This document shows, in pieces, positions 8,203 to 16,710 of a stretch of 64,000 nucleotides of DNA. Source of the stretch: Algiphilus sp022763315 (GTDB taxonomy: Bacteria > Pseudomonadota > Gammaproteobacteria > Nevskiales > Nevskiaceae). The translations under genes and the position numbers were made by a program. Below the pieces are notes generated by a model. That model was not told the DNA's origin. It saw only the letters and a program-made list of their open reading frames with translations, and ran no database searches. Each line of letters starts with the position of its first letter. Positions within the stretch are counted from its first letter, which is position 1. Location: assembly GCF_965249985.1 (NCBI RefSeq), contig NZ_OZ252280.1; one strand, given 5' to 3'.

Positions 8203-8892
8203 CTACCGGAAATCGGTTCTGAAGGCGTCGTCTTTCGGTCGGCCGGACACGCAGACATCGTAGATGCGCGCGCCCTGGGAGAGATCCAGGGACAGCAGAT
8301 TGGCACTTACCGTGACCTGCAATTCGTCGTAGGGCAGCGTGTTGACGAAGCCCACCAATCCGCGTGAGGCGTCTCCGATCACACTACGGCCCAGAAGATC
8401 GAGCGCCAGCAGAGTCCCTGTGCCGCGCTCCTCCTGCTTCACGCCATTGCGAAAGGTCGACAGGGTCACTGTCCGGCCCAAAGCGAGATCGAGCACGCCC
8501 GTGCCAAGGGCGATGTCCACGGCGGCGAGACGACCCGCGGGAATCGGTCCCGGGAGCGTTGCGCGAATACCGGCCGCACCGCCGAGCACCTCATCGAGCA
8601 GGCCGAGACGGTAGGTGACCTGGGTGAAGGTGTCGCGGTTGTTATCCACGGCCAAGGAAGCATCGCCCACCTCGCACACCAGTCCACTCAGCAGCGTGCA
8701 CAACAATCCGTCACGAATCGGCGCTGCGGTGGTGCCGGGAGCCGCAGTCTCGGTACACGCCAGTTCGCGCGCATCGGCCTCGGCAGGAAGGACAGCGCCA
8801 TCACCGCCACCGCCGCCGCAAGCAGTGAGGACGGTGCCGAACAGAACCACGGTCAGGGTCGAAGCAACGCGCTTTGTGATGAGGTATTTCAT
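8203..8892 (-). CDS. Putative lipoprotein, unknown function
   Basis: The 229-residue protein starts with a lipoprotein signal (MKYLITKRVASTLTVVLFG then LTAC, modified Cys25) followed by five Gly residues. The mature part has four further cysteines (in LACTE, LLCTLL, LVCEVG and YDVCVSG) that could form disulfides, and alternating hydrophobic stretches suggesting a beta-rich fold. I do not recognise the family. It is monocistronic, with a hairpin after the stop, and its upstream region carries a pair of identical 12-bp direct repeats (8984-9019). Confidence 0.65.
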   Translation of the reverse strand: MKYLITKRVASTLTVVLFGTVLTACGGGGGDGAVLPAEADARELACTETAAPGTTAAPIRDGLLCTLLSGLVCEVGDASLAVDNNRDTFTQVTYRLGLLDEVLGGAAGIRATLPGPIPAGRLAAVDIALGTGVLDLALGRTVTLSTFRNGVKQEERGTGTLLALDLLGRSVIGDASRGLVGFVNTLPYDELQVTVSANLLSLDLSQGARIYDVCVSGRPKDDAFRTDFR

Positions 8893-9299
8893 GATTTCTC
8901 TTTATTCTCTGGTGGCCTTGAGCAACGCGCTCTATTGTTGGTGCGGGCCACGTTCAGCACGATGGCGCTAGAGCGACAAGAGATGTAGGGAAATCAGAAG
9001 CTTTCCGTGTAGGGAAATCGGGCGCGCGCGGTAGGGGGTATCGCGAAGGGGAGCGCACGACATTGCTGATCGCACGCCGTCTCCTTATCTGCTAAAGCAA
9101 CCCGCGCGCAGGGGAAGGGGGGCGGGCAGGAGGGTGTGGCGGAGCCAGCGGTCAGGAGGTGCGACGGCGCGGCGGTCTATGACCAGAGGCCGCGGAGATG
9201 GGCTTCAGACTCGACCGAAGCTTGGGCTATGGAGAATGACCCGTGGCATCTGCGACCCCGGTCGCAGATGAAAGTCCTGCGCACGATGCAGCAAGAAGT
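8893..9299. other. 407-bp intergenic region
   Basis: No convincing gene is seen between the lipoprotein start and tRNA-Arg. The part next to the lipoprotein contains the direct repeats at 8984-9019, probably its promoter region; the rest is G-rich without recognisable structure apart from a short dyad around CATCTGCGACC..GGTCGCAGATG (9247-9270). Confidence 0.6.
8984..9019 (-). repeat. Two identical 12-bp direct repeats upstream of the lipoprotein gene
   Basis: GATTTCCCTACA (minus strand) occurs at 8995-8984 and again at 9019-9008, exactly 24 bp apart, with a degenerate third copy (GATACCCCCTAC) about 22 bp further upstream. The placement about 90-130 bp before the lipoprotein start suggests a tandem activator site. 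The regulator is unknown. Confidence 0.45.
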
Positions 9300-9376
9300 T
9301 GGCGCGCCTGGCAGGATTTGAACCTGCGACCTTCGGCTTCGGAGGCCGACACTCTATCCAACTGAGCTACAGGCGC
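9300..9376 (-). tRNA. tRNA-Arg (anticodon CCG)
   Basis: The minus strand folds into a full cloverleaf: acceptor GCGCCTG/CAGGCGC, D stem GCTC/GAGT, anticodon stem TCGGC/GCCGA around loop CTCCGAA (anticodon CCG), T stem GCAGG/CCTGC with TTCAAAT loop, discriminator G and an encoded CCA end. Confidence 0.96.
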
Positions 9377-9425
9377 GTACCGCACGCATGATACAAGCTA
9401 CGGGCAGCGCTCGCCCTGCCCCGCG

Positions 9426-9782
9426 CTACTCGCTCGCTTTGAACATCCGAAACTCGCGAAAGCCCACGAGCTTGCCCTGCGCATCGCGCAATGCCTGCAG
9501 CGCAATGCGCTGCGGTCGGGGGATACCGTCGCCATCTCGACGGATGACGCAATCGCGTACCAGGCCATGGCGGCGAGCCAGCCGCAGTAGTTCTTCGGGA
9601 CGCCGCTCAGCGCGCGCTTCCGCGTTGAACAGGGTCGAATAGGGTTGCCAGCGGCCGTCGATCAGCAACTGTCCCTGCGCGTCCAACTCCACCACCGGAC
9701 AGCTTGGCTCCGACCTGGTGGTATCGTCCGCGGCGTGAAAGTGCACTGCCTGCGTTGCGGCATCCTGCCGTTGTCGGTGCAT
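9426..9782 (-). CDS. Hypothetical protein
   Basis: The frame is open far upstream, but a sensible start is the ATG at 9782, which has GAGGAAGG five nt ahead. This gives 118 residues, hydrophilic and basic, with a central region LLIDGRWQPYSTLF, RPEELLRLARRHGL and a C-terminal GKLVGFREFRMFKASE. There is no signal peptide, membrane segment or motif I can name. It lies 49 nt upstream of the tRNA gene on the same strand. Confidence 0.5.
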   Translation of the reverse strand: MHRQRQDAATQAVHFHAADDTTRSEPSCPVVELDAQGQLLIDGRWQPYSTLFNAEARAERRPEELLRLARRHGLVRDCVIRRDGDGIPRPQRIALQALRDAQGKLVGFREFRMFKASE

Positions 9783-10030
9783 CCTTGCCTTCCTCGCCGG
9801 TTGAGGCCTTGCATCCTCTCGGCGTTTCTCCACGATCCGACCCGCATCATGCGCACCCGTCCGCAGACTGCCTAGTCGGAAAATGTCGACTGTTCGCGTC
9901 GTCGGCTGACACCGCAGCGCCGTCTCTGGCCTGGCTCCGAGAATCCTTGTGAAGCAGCCATGGCCCGCCTGTCCAATTGAGGTTCCAGACAGCGACGCGG
10001 AACCCAAGCGCTGCCGTTGATAATCCGGCG

Positions 10031-10195
10031 ATGAAACCCGCGAGCCAACGCCGCCGGCGAGAACCCAAAACAGAGAAAATCTGCGCCGTTTGCCAGCGCC
10101 CCTTCGAGTGGCGTCGCAAATGGGCGGATGTGTGGGAAGAAGTGCGCTACTGCTCCGAGCGCTGCCGCAGGCAACGGCGCAGCGCACGCCCATGA
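10031..10195 (+). CDS. DUF2256 small zinc-ribbon-like protein
   Basis: This 54-residue basic protein has CAVCQRPFEWRRKW followed by YCSERCRRQRR, the four-cysteine DUF2256 pattern expected to bind a metal. DUF2256 genes commonly stand beside photolyase-related genes, as here: its TGA overlaps the ATG of the photolyase in an ATGA arrangement, so the two are coupled. The start at 10031 gives MKPASQRRRREPKTEK; upstream in-frame codons add nothing family-like. The function is unknown. Confidence 0.82.
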   Translation: MKPASQRRRREPKTEKICAVCQRPFEWRRKWADVWEEVRYCSERCRRQRRSARP

Positions 10196-11739
10196 GCCCG
10201 CAAGGCGCCCACCGGCTGGTCATCGTTCTCGGCGACCAGCTGTCGCTGCAGAACCCGGCCCTGCAGGCGGCGGACCCCGCCCGCGACACGGTGTGGATGT
10301 GCGAATGCCTCGCTGAGGGCAACAAGGTGTGGTCGCACAAGGCCCGCATCGCGGTCTTCCTCAGCGCCATGCGGCATTTTGCCGATCAACTCAGAGAGAG
10401 CGGTTGGCGGGTGCATTACCTTCCGCTGGGGTCCCACACGCATGACACCCTCGACGATGCCCTCGCTGCCACGCTGAGCGAAATGGCCGTGGATGGGCTT
10501 CGCATGACCGAGGCCGGAGAGTACGACATCCAGCAGGCCCTCGATGCCTGCGCGAGCGCGCGCGGTCTGCCCCTCGAGGTGCACGCGGATACCCACTTTC
10601 TCTGCACGCGCGACGCATTCTCGCAGTGGCTGGAAGGACGCAAGCAACCACGCATGGAGCACTTCTATCGCCGCATGCGTCAGCAGACCGGGCTCCTCAT
10701 GGAGGGCAAGGAGCCCGCTGGTGGACAGTGGAATTTTGATGCCGACAACCGCGACAGCTTCGGCCGGGACGGGCCGGGCACCCTGCCGGCGCCGTTGTCC
10801 TTTGCCCCGGACGCGTGCACGCAACAGGTCATCAAGGACGTCGAACGGCATTTCCCGGACCACCCCGGCAGCCTGGGACACTTCGACTGGCCGGTGACGG
10901 CGAAGCAGGCGGAAGCCGCGCTGGCGGACTTCATCACGCACCGGCTGCCCCGCTTCGGTCAGTTCCAGGATGCGATGTGGATCGGCGAACCCTGGCTGTT
11001 CCACGCACGCCTGTCCTGCGCGCTCAACCTCAAGCTGCTCGACCCGATGCGCGCCTGCGCCGACGCCGAAGCCGCCTGGCGCGATGGCCATGCCCCCATT
11101 GCCGCCGTCGAAGGCTTCATTCGCCAGATCCTCGGCTGGCGCGAGTATGTGCGCGGCCTCTACTGGGCGCGCATGCCGGACTACCGGGACGAGAACGCGC
11201 TGGAAGCGCAACAGCCCCTGCCCGCCTTTTTCTGGAATGGCCAAACCGGCATGGCCTGTCTCGCCGACACCCTGGACGGCACCCTGCGCTACGGCTACGC
11301 CCACCACATCCAACGCCTGATGGTGACCGGACTGTATGCCCTGCTGCTGGGCGTACAGCCGCGCGCCATCAACGACTGGTATCTCGCCATCTACGTCGAC
11401 GCGGTCGAGTGGGTGGAACTGCCCAACGTCATCGGCATGAGCCAATGGGCGGATGGTGGCGTGATGGCGTCCAAGCCCTACGTGGCTTCCGGAAAGTACA
11501 TCGACCGCATGTCGAACTACTGCCGCAACTGCCGCTACCGCCCCGATCAGGCGACCGGCCCCAAAGCCTGCCCGTTCACCACTCTCTACTGGGATTTTCT
11601 GGATCGGCACGAGGGCCGATTCGCCGGCCATCCGCGGTTGAAAATGCAGATCAACAACCTACGCCGCAAGTCGGCCGAGGCTCGCAGCGCCATCCGGGAC
11701 GCAGCCGCAGCCCACCGCCGCAACCCGGACGCCGCCTAG
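10192..11739 (+). CDS. Cryptochrome/photolyase family protein, FeS-BCP type
   Basis: The 515-residue protein belongs to the iron-sulfur bacterial cryptochromes and photolyases (PhrB/CryB type), flavoproteins that repair or sense UV lesions with blue light. The N-terminal Rossmann-like part (RLVIVLGDQLS) and C-terminal FAD domain (GWREYVRGLYW, YAHHIQRLMV, MSQWADGG) are typical. The 4Fe-4S ligands can be seen as Cys in ARLSCALNLK plus the cluster YCRNCRYRP and KACPF. The start overlaps the DUF2256 stop. It ends tail to tail with the epimerase gene, the two sharing a CTAG. Confidence 0.93.
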   Translation: MSPQGAHRLVIVLGDQLSLQNPALQAADPARDTVWMCECLAEGNKVWSHKARIAVFLSAMRHFADQLRESGWRVHYLPLGSHTHDTLDDALAATLSEMAVDGLRMTEAGEYDIQQALDACASARGLPLEVHADTHFLCTRDAFSQWLEGRKQPRMEHFYRRMRQQTGLLMEGKEPAGGQWNFDADNRDSFGRDGPGTLPAPLSFAPDACTQQVIKDVERHFPDHPGSLGHFDWPVTAKQAEAALADFITHRLPRFGQFQDAMWIGEPWLFHARLSCALNLKLLDPMRACADAEAAWRDGHAPIAAVEGFIRQILGWREYVRGLYWARMPDYRDENALEAQQPLPAFFWNGQTGMACLADTLDGTLRYGYAHHIQRLMVTGLYALLLGVQPRAINDWYLAIYVDAVEWVELPNVIGMSQWADGGVMASKPYVASGKYIDRMSNYCRNCRYRPDQATGPKACPFTTLYWDFLDRHEGRFAGHPRLKMQINNLRRKSAEARSAIRDAAAAHRRNPDAA

Positions 11740-12644
11740 GCGGCGCCCTTCTCGGGGCGCTGCAGCAGGTCGCGCAGCGCGCCCTCCAGTTCGGGGTATT
11801 CGAAGCAGAAGCCGCTTTCCTGGGTGCGCCGCGGCAGCACGCGCTGGCCCTGCGTGAGCAGTTCGGCCATGGCCCCCAAGGCGATCTTCAGGGCAAAGGT
11901 CGGAGTTGGCATGAAGCTGGGGCGGCGCATGACGCGGCCCAGGGTCTTGGCGAAATCCCGCTGCCGCAGCGGATTGGGGGCGGTGCCGTTGAATTCGCCG
12001 GCAGCATCCTCCGTCTCCAGCAGGTGCGTGAACAACCGCACCAGATCATGGCGGTGAATCCAGCTCCACCACTGCTTGCCGCTGCCCATCGGACCGCCGA
12101 TACCGAGTTTGAAGGGCAGCAACATCTGCTGCAGTCCGCCGCCTTCGGGATGCAGTACGAGGCCGATGCGCACGATGGCCACCCGGGCGCCGAAGGCAGC
12201 GGCGCGCTTGGCTTCGGCCTCCCAGGCCGAACAGATATCCAGCCCCCCCTGCATCGCACCGGAGGGCATGTCGTCCTCGCTCACCACCTCGTCGCCACGC
12301 GCCCCGTAGAAACCGATCGCGGAAGCGGAGATCAGCGTCTTCACACCGGCCTGCTCCATCCAGTCGACCAGGCGGCGGGTGACATGGAGACGGCTGTCGA
12401 GAAAGCGTTGCTTGCGCGCCGCGGTCCATCGGCCGGAACCAAGATTTTCCCCGGCAAGATTGATGGCGGCGTCGATGCCACGCGCATCCTCCGGCTCGGC
12501 CACGGTCGCCACCCCCTTTGGAAGCAGGTTCAGCGCGTGCTGCGGGGTGCGCGACCAGACCACCACTTCGTGGCCCTGCGCCAGCAGGTGCGCGCACAGC
12601 GGACGTCCTACGAAACCGGTACCACCCGTGATCAAAACACGCAT
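11736..12644 (-). CDS. TIGR01777-type NAD-dependent epimerase/SDR protein
   Basis: The 302-residue protein has an N-terminal dinucleotide site (MRVLITGGTGFVGRPL), INLAGENLGSGRW, SASAIGFYG and a C-terminal domain (NGTAPNPLRQRDFAKTLGR) characteristic of the YfcH/SulA-type extended SDR family. Its substrate is unknown. ATG 12644 has AGGAG eight nt upstream and overlaps the pdeM stop by one base (TGATG), so it is the last gene of the helicase-pdeM-epimerase unit although its function has no obvious link to DNA repair. Confidence 0.88.
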   Translation of the reverse strand: MRVLITGGTGFVGRPLCAHLLAQGHEVVVWSRTPQHALNLLPKGVATVAEPEDARGIDAAINLAGENLGSGRWTAARKQRFLDSRLHVTRRLVDWMEQAGVKTLISASAIGFYGARGDEVVSEDDMPSGAMQGGLDICSAWEAEAKRAAAFGARVAIVRIGLVLHPEGGGLQQMLLPFKLGIGGPMGSGKQWWSWIHRHDLVRLFTHLLETEDAAGEFNGTAPNPLRQRDFAKTLGRVMRRPSFMPTPTFALKIALGAMAELLTQGQRVLPRRTQESGFCFEYPELEGALRDLLQRPEKGAA

Positions 12645-13330
12645 CAGCTTGCTCCTTTGGATAGGGCCGCGCCTGTCCCGGCGGCCAAGGGGGTGATGGA
12701 TGATTCCGACAGCGCATAGAGCCGCTCTCCGGCAGCCGCCTCCACCGCCATGCCGCCGGTAAAGCTGCCAAAAGCCGGAAGGACGGCCTGCTCCGCACCC
12801 TGCCAGAACACCGGAAGACGCAACGCATCTCCCATGCCGCGCAGGCGCACGACCGGATGCAGATGCCCGGCCAGCACGTAGCCGCGTGGGTCGCTCTGCG
12901 GCTCGTGATGAAAGACGAAGGGCGGCAGGACCAGTTCGGCGTGCCAGTGCATGCCGAGATCGGGTAGCGCAGCGCTCTTGCGGTCGTGGTTGCCAAGCAC
13001 CACATCGAAGGTGAGTTGCCGGTGGCGATGGCACAGCGCCTGCAATGCCGCCAGCCAGCCCTCGTCGCCGCGGATGCGGTCGTGGAAGAGGTCGCCGCAG
13101 ACCACCAGCCGCTGTGGACGGTAATCATCGAGCAGCGCCTCGATGGCGTCGCAATCCGCCTGGGTGTGGCCGCTGGGGATGGCCACGCCCTGCCGGCGGA
13201 AAGCCTCGCCCTTGCCGAGGTGCACATCCGCCAGCACCAGCGTCTGCGCTGCATGCCAGTACAGCGCGCGGCGCCCGTCCAGCAGACAGGCCGTACCCGC
13301 AAGATCGATGGGCAACGCGCTCGCCATCAT
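12644..13330 (-). CDS. pdeM: Ligase-associated DNA damage response endonuclease PdeM
   Basis: PdeM is a binuclear metallophosphoesterase that nicks DNA and is encoded with an Lhr-type helicase, an ATP-dependent ligase and an exonuclease in many bacteria. The 228-residue protein has the metal motifs in order: DVHLGK, GDLFHD, GNHD and GHLHP. The start ATG overlaps the helicase stop (ATGA), and the stop overlaps the next start. Homologues studied in Pseudomonas putida are manganese-dependent. Confidence 0.92.
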   Translation of the reverse strand: MMASALPIDLAGTACLLDGRRALYWHAAQTLVLADVHLGKGEAFRRQGVAIPSGHTQADCDAIEALLDDYRPQRLVVCGDLFHDRIRGDEGWLAALQALCHRHRQLTFDVVLGNHDRKSAALPDLGMHWHAELVLPPFVFHHEPQSDPRGYVLAGHLHPVVRLRGMGDALRLPVFWQGAEQAVLPAFGSFTGGMAVEAAAGERLYALSESSITPLAAGTGAALSKGAS

Positions 13331-15786
13331 CCCGCCTTGCGTAGCGCGCGACGGCGCCGCCGATCCGCCGCCTGCTCCAGGCTCGCAACCATGCGCGCCA
13401 CGCGCGTGGCGACGTCCTCGCTCGACACCCGGCTGCTGATGCGCTCGGCCCACAAGGGAAAGGCGAGCGGCGTCAGCCGCGGTGGCGTCGCGAGCACAAC
13501 GGCCTGGTGCGGCAACGGCTCAAGCACCTGCCGGGCGCGGTCCAGATCGAGTTGCTGACGCACGACTTCCTCCTGAGCCTGATGCATGAGTAAGTTTTCC
13601 GGATCGTAGCGCGACAGCACGTCGAAGATCAGCCCGCTCGACGCCTGCACCTGCCGGGTGCTCTTGCCGCGCCCCGGGTAACCCTCGAACACCAGACCGG
13701 CCACGCGCGCGATCTCGCGAAAATGCCGCTTGGCCAGCTCGGTGCCGTTGATCGCGGCCAGCAGATCGCCGTGCAGCCCTTCGGCAGTCATCAGTTGGCG
13801 GAGCAGCGGCTCGGTCAGGGTGGGAAGCTCCGACGCCAGCACCTCGAAGCCGTAGTCGTTGGCGGTCAGCGTGGCGGTCACGGGCGTCTGCTGCGACAAA
13901 CGCCACCCCACCAGCGCGGCCAGCGCCTCATGCGCATGGCGACCGGCAAAGGGAAAGACGAACCAGTGCGTGCCCTCGCGCGAGCGCACCTGCTCCACCA
14001 GCAGATGGTCGCGGCCAGGCAGTGCCGACCAGTCGCGCTGCAGGGTCAGCAAAGGGGCCAGTGCGTCCATTTCCGGACCCGACGCCGCGCCTGCGTCGGC
14101 CTGGGCATAGCCCGTCAGCAAGGCGTCTGCCAGGGTAGAAGACAGCGGCATGCGCCCCCCGGCCCAACGCGGCACCAGACGCCGACTGCGGCCGGCGCGT
14201 ACGTAGGCGGTCATGTCGCGCACCCGCACCAGCGTCAGCGCCCGGCCACCAAAGAGAAAGGAATCCCCCGGCTGCAGGCCGGCAATGAAGCGCTCCTCGA
14301 CCTGGCCGATGCGGCCACCGGACATCCAGGCCACCTGCATATGGGCGTCGGCGGTAATGGTGCCGATGGCCATGCGATGGCGGCGCGCGATCGTCGCGTC
14401 GGCGATACGCAAGACGCCGTCGGCATCCTGTTGCACCTTGCGGTACTGCGGATAGGCCTGCAAGGCGGCGCCGCCGCGTTGGACATAGTCCATGATCCAT
14501 TGCCAGCGCGCGGCATCCAGTTCGGCGAAGGCATGCGTCGCGTGTGCATGCTCGAGAATCTCCTCGGCACGCACGCGGCCACTCAAGGCCAGCGTGCAGA
14601 CGTGCTGGGCGAGCACATCCAGGCAATTGCGCAGCGGTTCGCGCTTTTCGAGCGTGCCGCTCGCAATGGCATCGCGCGCGGCCGCGAATTCGGCCAGTTC
14701 CAGCGCGTGCGTGGGCACGCACAGGATGTGGCTGCCGCGCCCGGGTGCGTGGCCGGAGCGGCCCGCGCGCTGCAGCAGCCGCGCCACGCCCTTGGGGCCG
14801 CCGATCTGCACCACCAATTCCACCGGCGCGAAGTCGACGCCCAGATCGAGACTGCTGGTGGCAACGACCGTGCGCAGGCTGCCATCCCGAATCCCCTGCT
14901 CTGCGGCACTGCGCGCAGCGCGGTCCAGCGAGGCGTGATGCAGCGCCATGGGATGTGCGGGCAGACGCTCACGTAAGGCGTCGTGCCAGCGCTCGGCCTG
15001 CGCGCGGGTATTGGTGAAGACGAGACTGCTGCCAGCTTGCTGCAGGCGCTGCGCCACCGCCTCGACGTTGGACAGCCCCATATGCCCCGCCCACGGAAAG
15101 CGTTCCACGGTGTCGGGCAACAAGGATTCGATGGTCGGCGGCGCCTTGGCCTCGCCGCCGATGCGTCGCACCCGACCCGACGGTCCGACGAGCACGCGGG
15201 CCGCTTGCTCCACATTGCCGAGGGTGGCGGACAGACCGATGGTACGCAGCTCCGGTGCCAACTGACGCAGCCGCGCCATCACCAGCTCGGTCTGCACGCC
15301 GCGCTTGCTGCCCAGCAACTCGTGCCACTCATCCACCACGATGGCGCGCAAGCCCCGCCATTGCGGCAACAGGTCGCCGTAGGACAGCAGCAGGGACGCC
15401 GATTCCGGGGTGGTCACCAGCGCCTGCGGCAACCGCTTGCGCTGGCGGCTGCGCTGGCTGCTCGATGAATCACCGGTGCGCAGTCCCACCTGCCACGGGA
15501 TCTGCAAGGCATCGGCGGCGGCCTGCAGTTGCGCTTGGGTGTCGGCGGCCAGCGCGCGCATGGGCGTCAGCCACAGCACGCGCAGCGGTTCCTGCGCATC
15601 ACTGGCCTCGGCCAGCGGCCCCAACCAGGCCGCCAGGGTCTTCCCCTGCCCGGTTGCCGCGTGAATGAGCATGGATTCCCCGTCGGCATAGGCCTGCCAC
15701 GCCGCGCGCTGGAAGGGCAGGATCTGCCATTGGCGGGCGTCGAAGAAGCCATCGATAGCGGGGGTGGAGAGCAGGCGCTGAACCAT
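13327..15786 (-). CDS. Ligase-associated DNA damage response DEXH-box helicase (Lhr-Core type)
   Basis: This 819-residue superfamily 2 helicase has Walker A (ATGQGKT, Lys49), a DEWH box, SATLGN, and the helicase C motifs (VATSSLDLGVDF, LQRAGRSGH), followed by winged-helix and DUF4145-free C-terminal regions as in Lhr-Core proteins. It is expected to translocate 3' to 5' on single-stranded DNA during repair. It starts at ATG 15786 and leads the unit that continues with pdeM through a 4-nt overlap. The ligase and exonuclease partners are about 1 kb upstream, separated by rarD on the other strand. Confidence 0.92.
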   Translation of the reverse strand: MVQRLLSTPAIDGFFDARQWQILPFQRAAWQAYADGESMLIHAATGQGKTLAAWLGPLAEASDAQEPLRVLWLTPMRALAADTQAQLQAAADALQIPWQVGLRTGDSSSSQRSRQRKRLPQALVTTPESASLLLSYGDLLPQWRGLRAIVVDEWHELLGSKRGVQTELVMARLRQLAPELRTIGLSATLGNVEQAARVLVGPSGRVRRIGGEAKAPPTIESLLPDTVERFPWAGHMGLSNVEAVAQRLQQAGSSLVFTNTRAQAERWHDALRERLPAHPMALHHASLDRAARSAAEQGIRDGSLRTVVATSSLDLGVDFAPVELVVQIGGPKGVARLLQRAGRSGHAPGRGSHILCVPTHALELAEFAAARDAIASGTLEKREPLRNCLDVLAQHVCTLALSGRVRAEEILEHAHATHAFAELDAARWQWIMDYVQRGGAALQAYPQYRKVQQDADGVLRIADATIARRHRMAIGTITADAHMQVAWMSGGRIGQVEERFIAGLQPGDSFLFGGRALTLVRVRDMTAYVRAGRSRRLVPRWAGGRMPLSSTLADALLTGYAQADAGAASGPEMDALAPLLTLQRDWSALPGRDHLLVEQVRSREGTHWFVFPFAGRHAHEALAALVGWRLSQQTPVTATLTANDYGFEVLASELPTLTEPLLRQLMTAEGLHGDLLAAINGTELAKRHFREIARVAGLVFEGYPGRGKSTRQVQASSGLIFDVLSRYDPENLLMHQAQEEVVRQQLDLDRARQVLEPLPHQAVVLATPPRLTPLAFPLWAERISSRVSSEDVATRVARMVASLEQAADRRRRRALRKAG

Positions 15787-15846
15787 CCGCCTATGATGCG
15801 CGCGCCTCTTTCACGAACCGCGCGACGTCCAAGTCGCGCTGCATGG

Positions 15847-16704
15847 ATGCCTGCACCCAGCCGCCAAACCGCCATCCTCGCCGCCGTGGGTGCCTTCGGT
15901 ATCTGGGGACTCTTCCCGGTGTACTGGAAGGCTCTGGCGCATGTCCCGGCGCTCGAAGTGGCCGCGCACCGGCTGTTCTGGAGCTTCGTGGCGGTGTTCG
16001 CCTTTCTGCTGATCCGCGGTCAGCTGCGCAATCTCCGTCAGCTGAACCAGCGCCAGTGGGCCCTGCTGTGCCTGTCCGGAGGGGTCATTGCCAGCAACTG
16101 GGGCATCTATGTCTGGGCGGTGGCGCAGGAGCGCGTGGTCGAGGCCAGCCTGGGTTACTTCATCTCCCCGCTGATGTCGGTGGCGCTGGGGGTGGTGGTG
16201 CTCGGCGAGCGCCTGGACCGCGTGCGCTGGATGGCGGTGGGCTTGGCCGCCGCCGGGGTGCTCTGGCTGACCGTGCGTGCCGGCGGCTTGCCCTGGATTG
16301 CCTTGTGTCTGGCCAGCAGCTTTGCGCTCTACGGCCTGGTGCGCAAGCACCTGGACGTGGATGCGGTGACGGGCCTCGCCGCCGAAACCTGTCTGTGGGC
16401 GGTGCCCGCCGCCATTGCGGTAGCCACCCTGAGCCTGCCCGCCCAGCATCCGCCGGTTGATTGGTGGCTACTCGCCGGCGGTGGCGCGATTACCGCCCTG
16501 CCCTTGGCGCTGTATGCACTGGCAGCGCGCGGCATGCCGCTCGCCAGTCTGGGGCTGATGCAGTACTTCGCCCCTACCTGCCAGCTGCTTCTCGGCGTAT
16601 TGCTTTACCAGGAGCCCTTCGATGCGGCGCGGCTCGCCGGCTTTGCCTGCATCTGGGCGGCGCTGGCGCTGCATCTTGCACAGGGCTGGCGCAGCACGCG
16701 GTAG
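15847..16704 (+). CDS. rarD: EamA-family transporter RarD
   Basis: The 285-residue protein has about ten membrane segments and the RarD signatures GIWGLFPVYWKALAHVPALE at the N-terminus, then SNWGIYVWAV, ASLGYFISPL and a C-terminal GLMQYFAPTCQ. RarD proteins are inner-membrane drug/metabolite transporters of uncertain substrate. I chose ATG 15847; an in-frame ATG at 15793 would add 18 residues. It lies opposite to, and between, the two halves of the DNA-repair cassette, with only 6 bp to the ligase stop. Confidence 0.9.
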   Translation: MPAPSRQTAILAAVGAFGIWGLFPVYWKALAHVPALEVAAHRLFWSFVAVFAFLLIRGQLRNLRQLNQRQWALLCLSGGVIASNWGIYVWAVAQERVVEASLGYFISPLMSVALGVVVLGERLDRVRWMAVGLAAAGVLWLTVRAGGLPWIALCLASSFALYGLVRKHLDVDAVTGLAAETCLWAVPAAIAVATLSLPAQHPPVDWWLLAGGGAITALPLALYALAARGMPLASLGLMQYFAPTCQLLLGVLLYQEPFDAARLAGFACIWAALALHLAQGWRSTR

Positions 16705-16710
16705 CCGGAA

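Noticed and set aside
9783..10370. Upstream extension of the hypothetical gene at 9426-9782 to 314 codons
   Set aside because: The extra part overlaps DUF2256 and the photolyase start in antisense and is low complexity; a good ribosome-binding site supports ATG 9782.
10147..11631. Minus-strand open frame of 494 codons
   Set aside because: Antisense to the photolyase gene.
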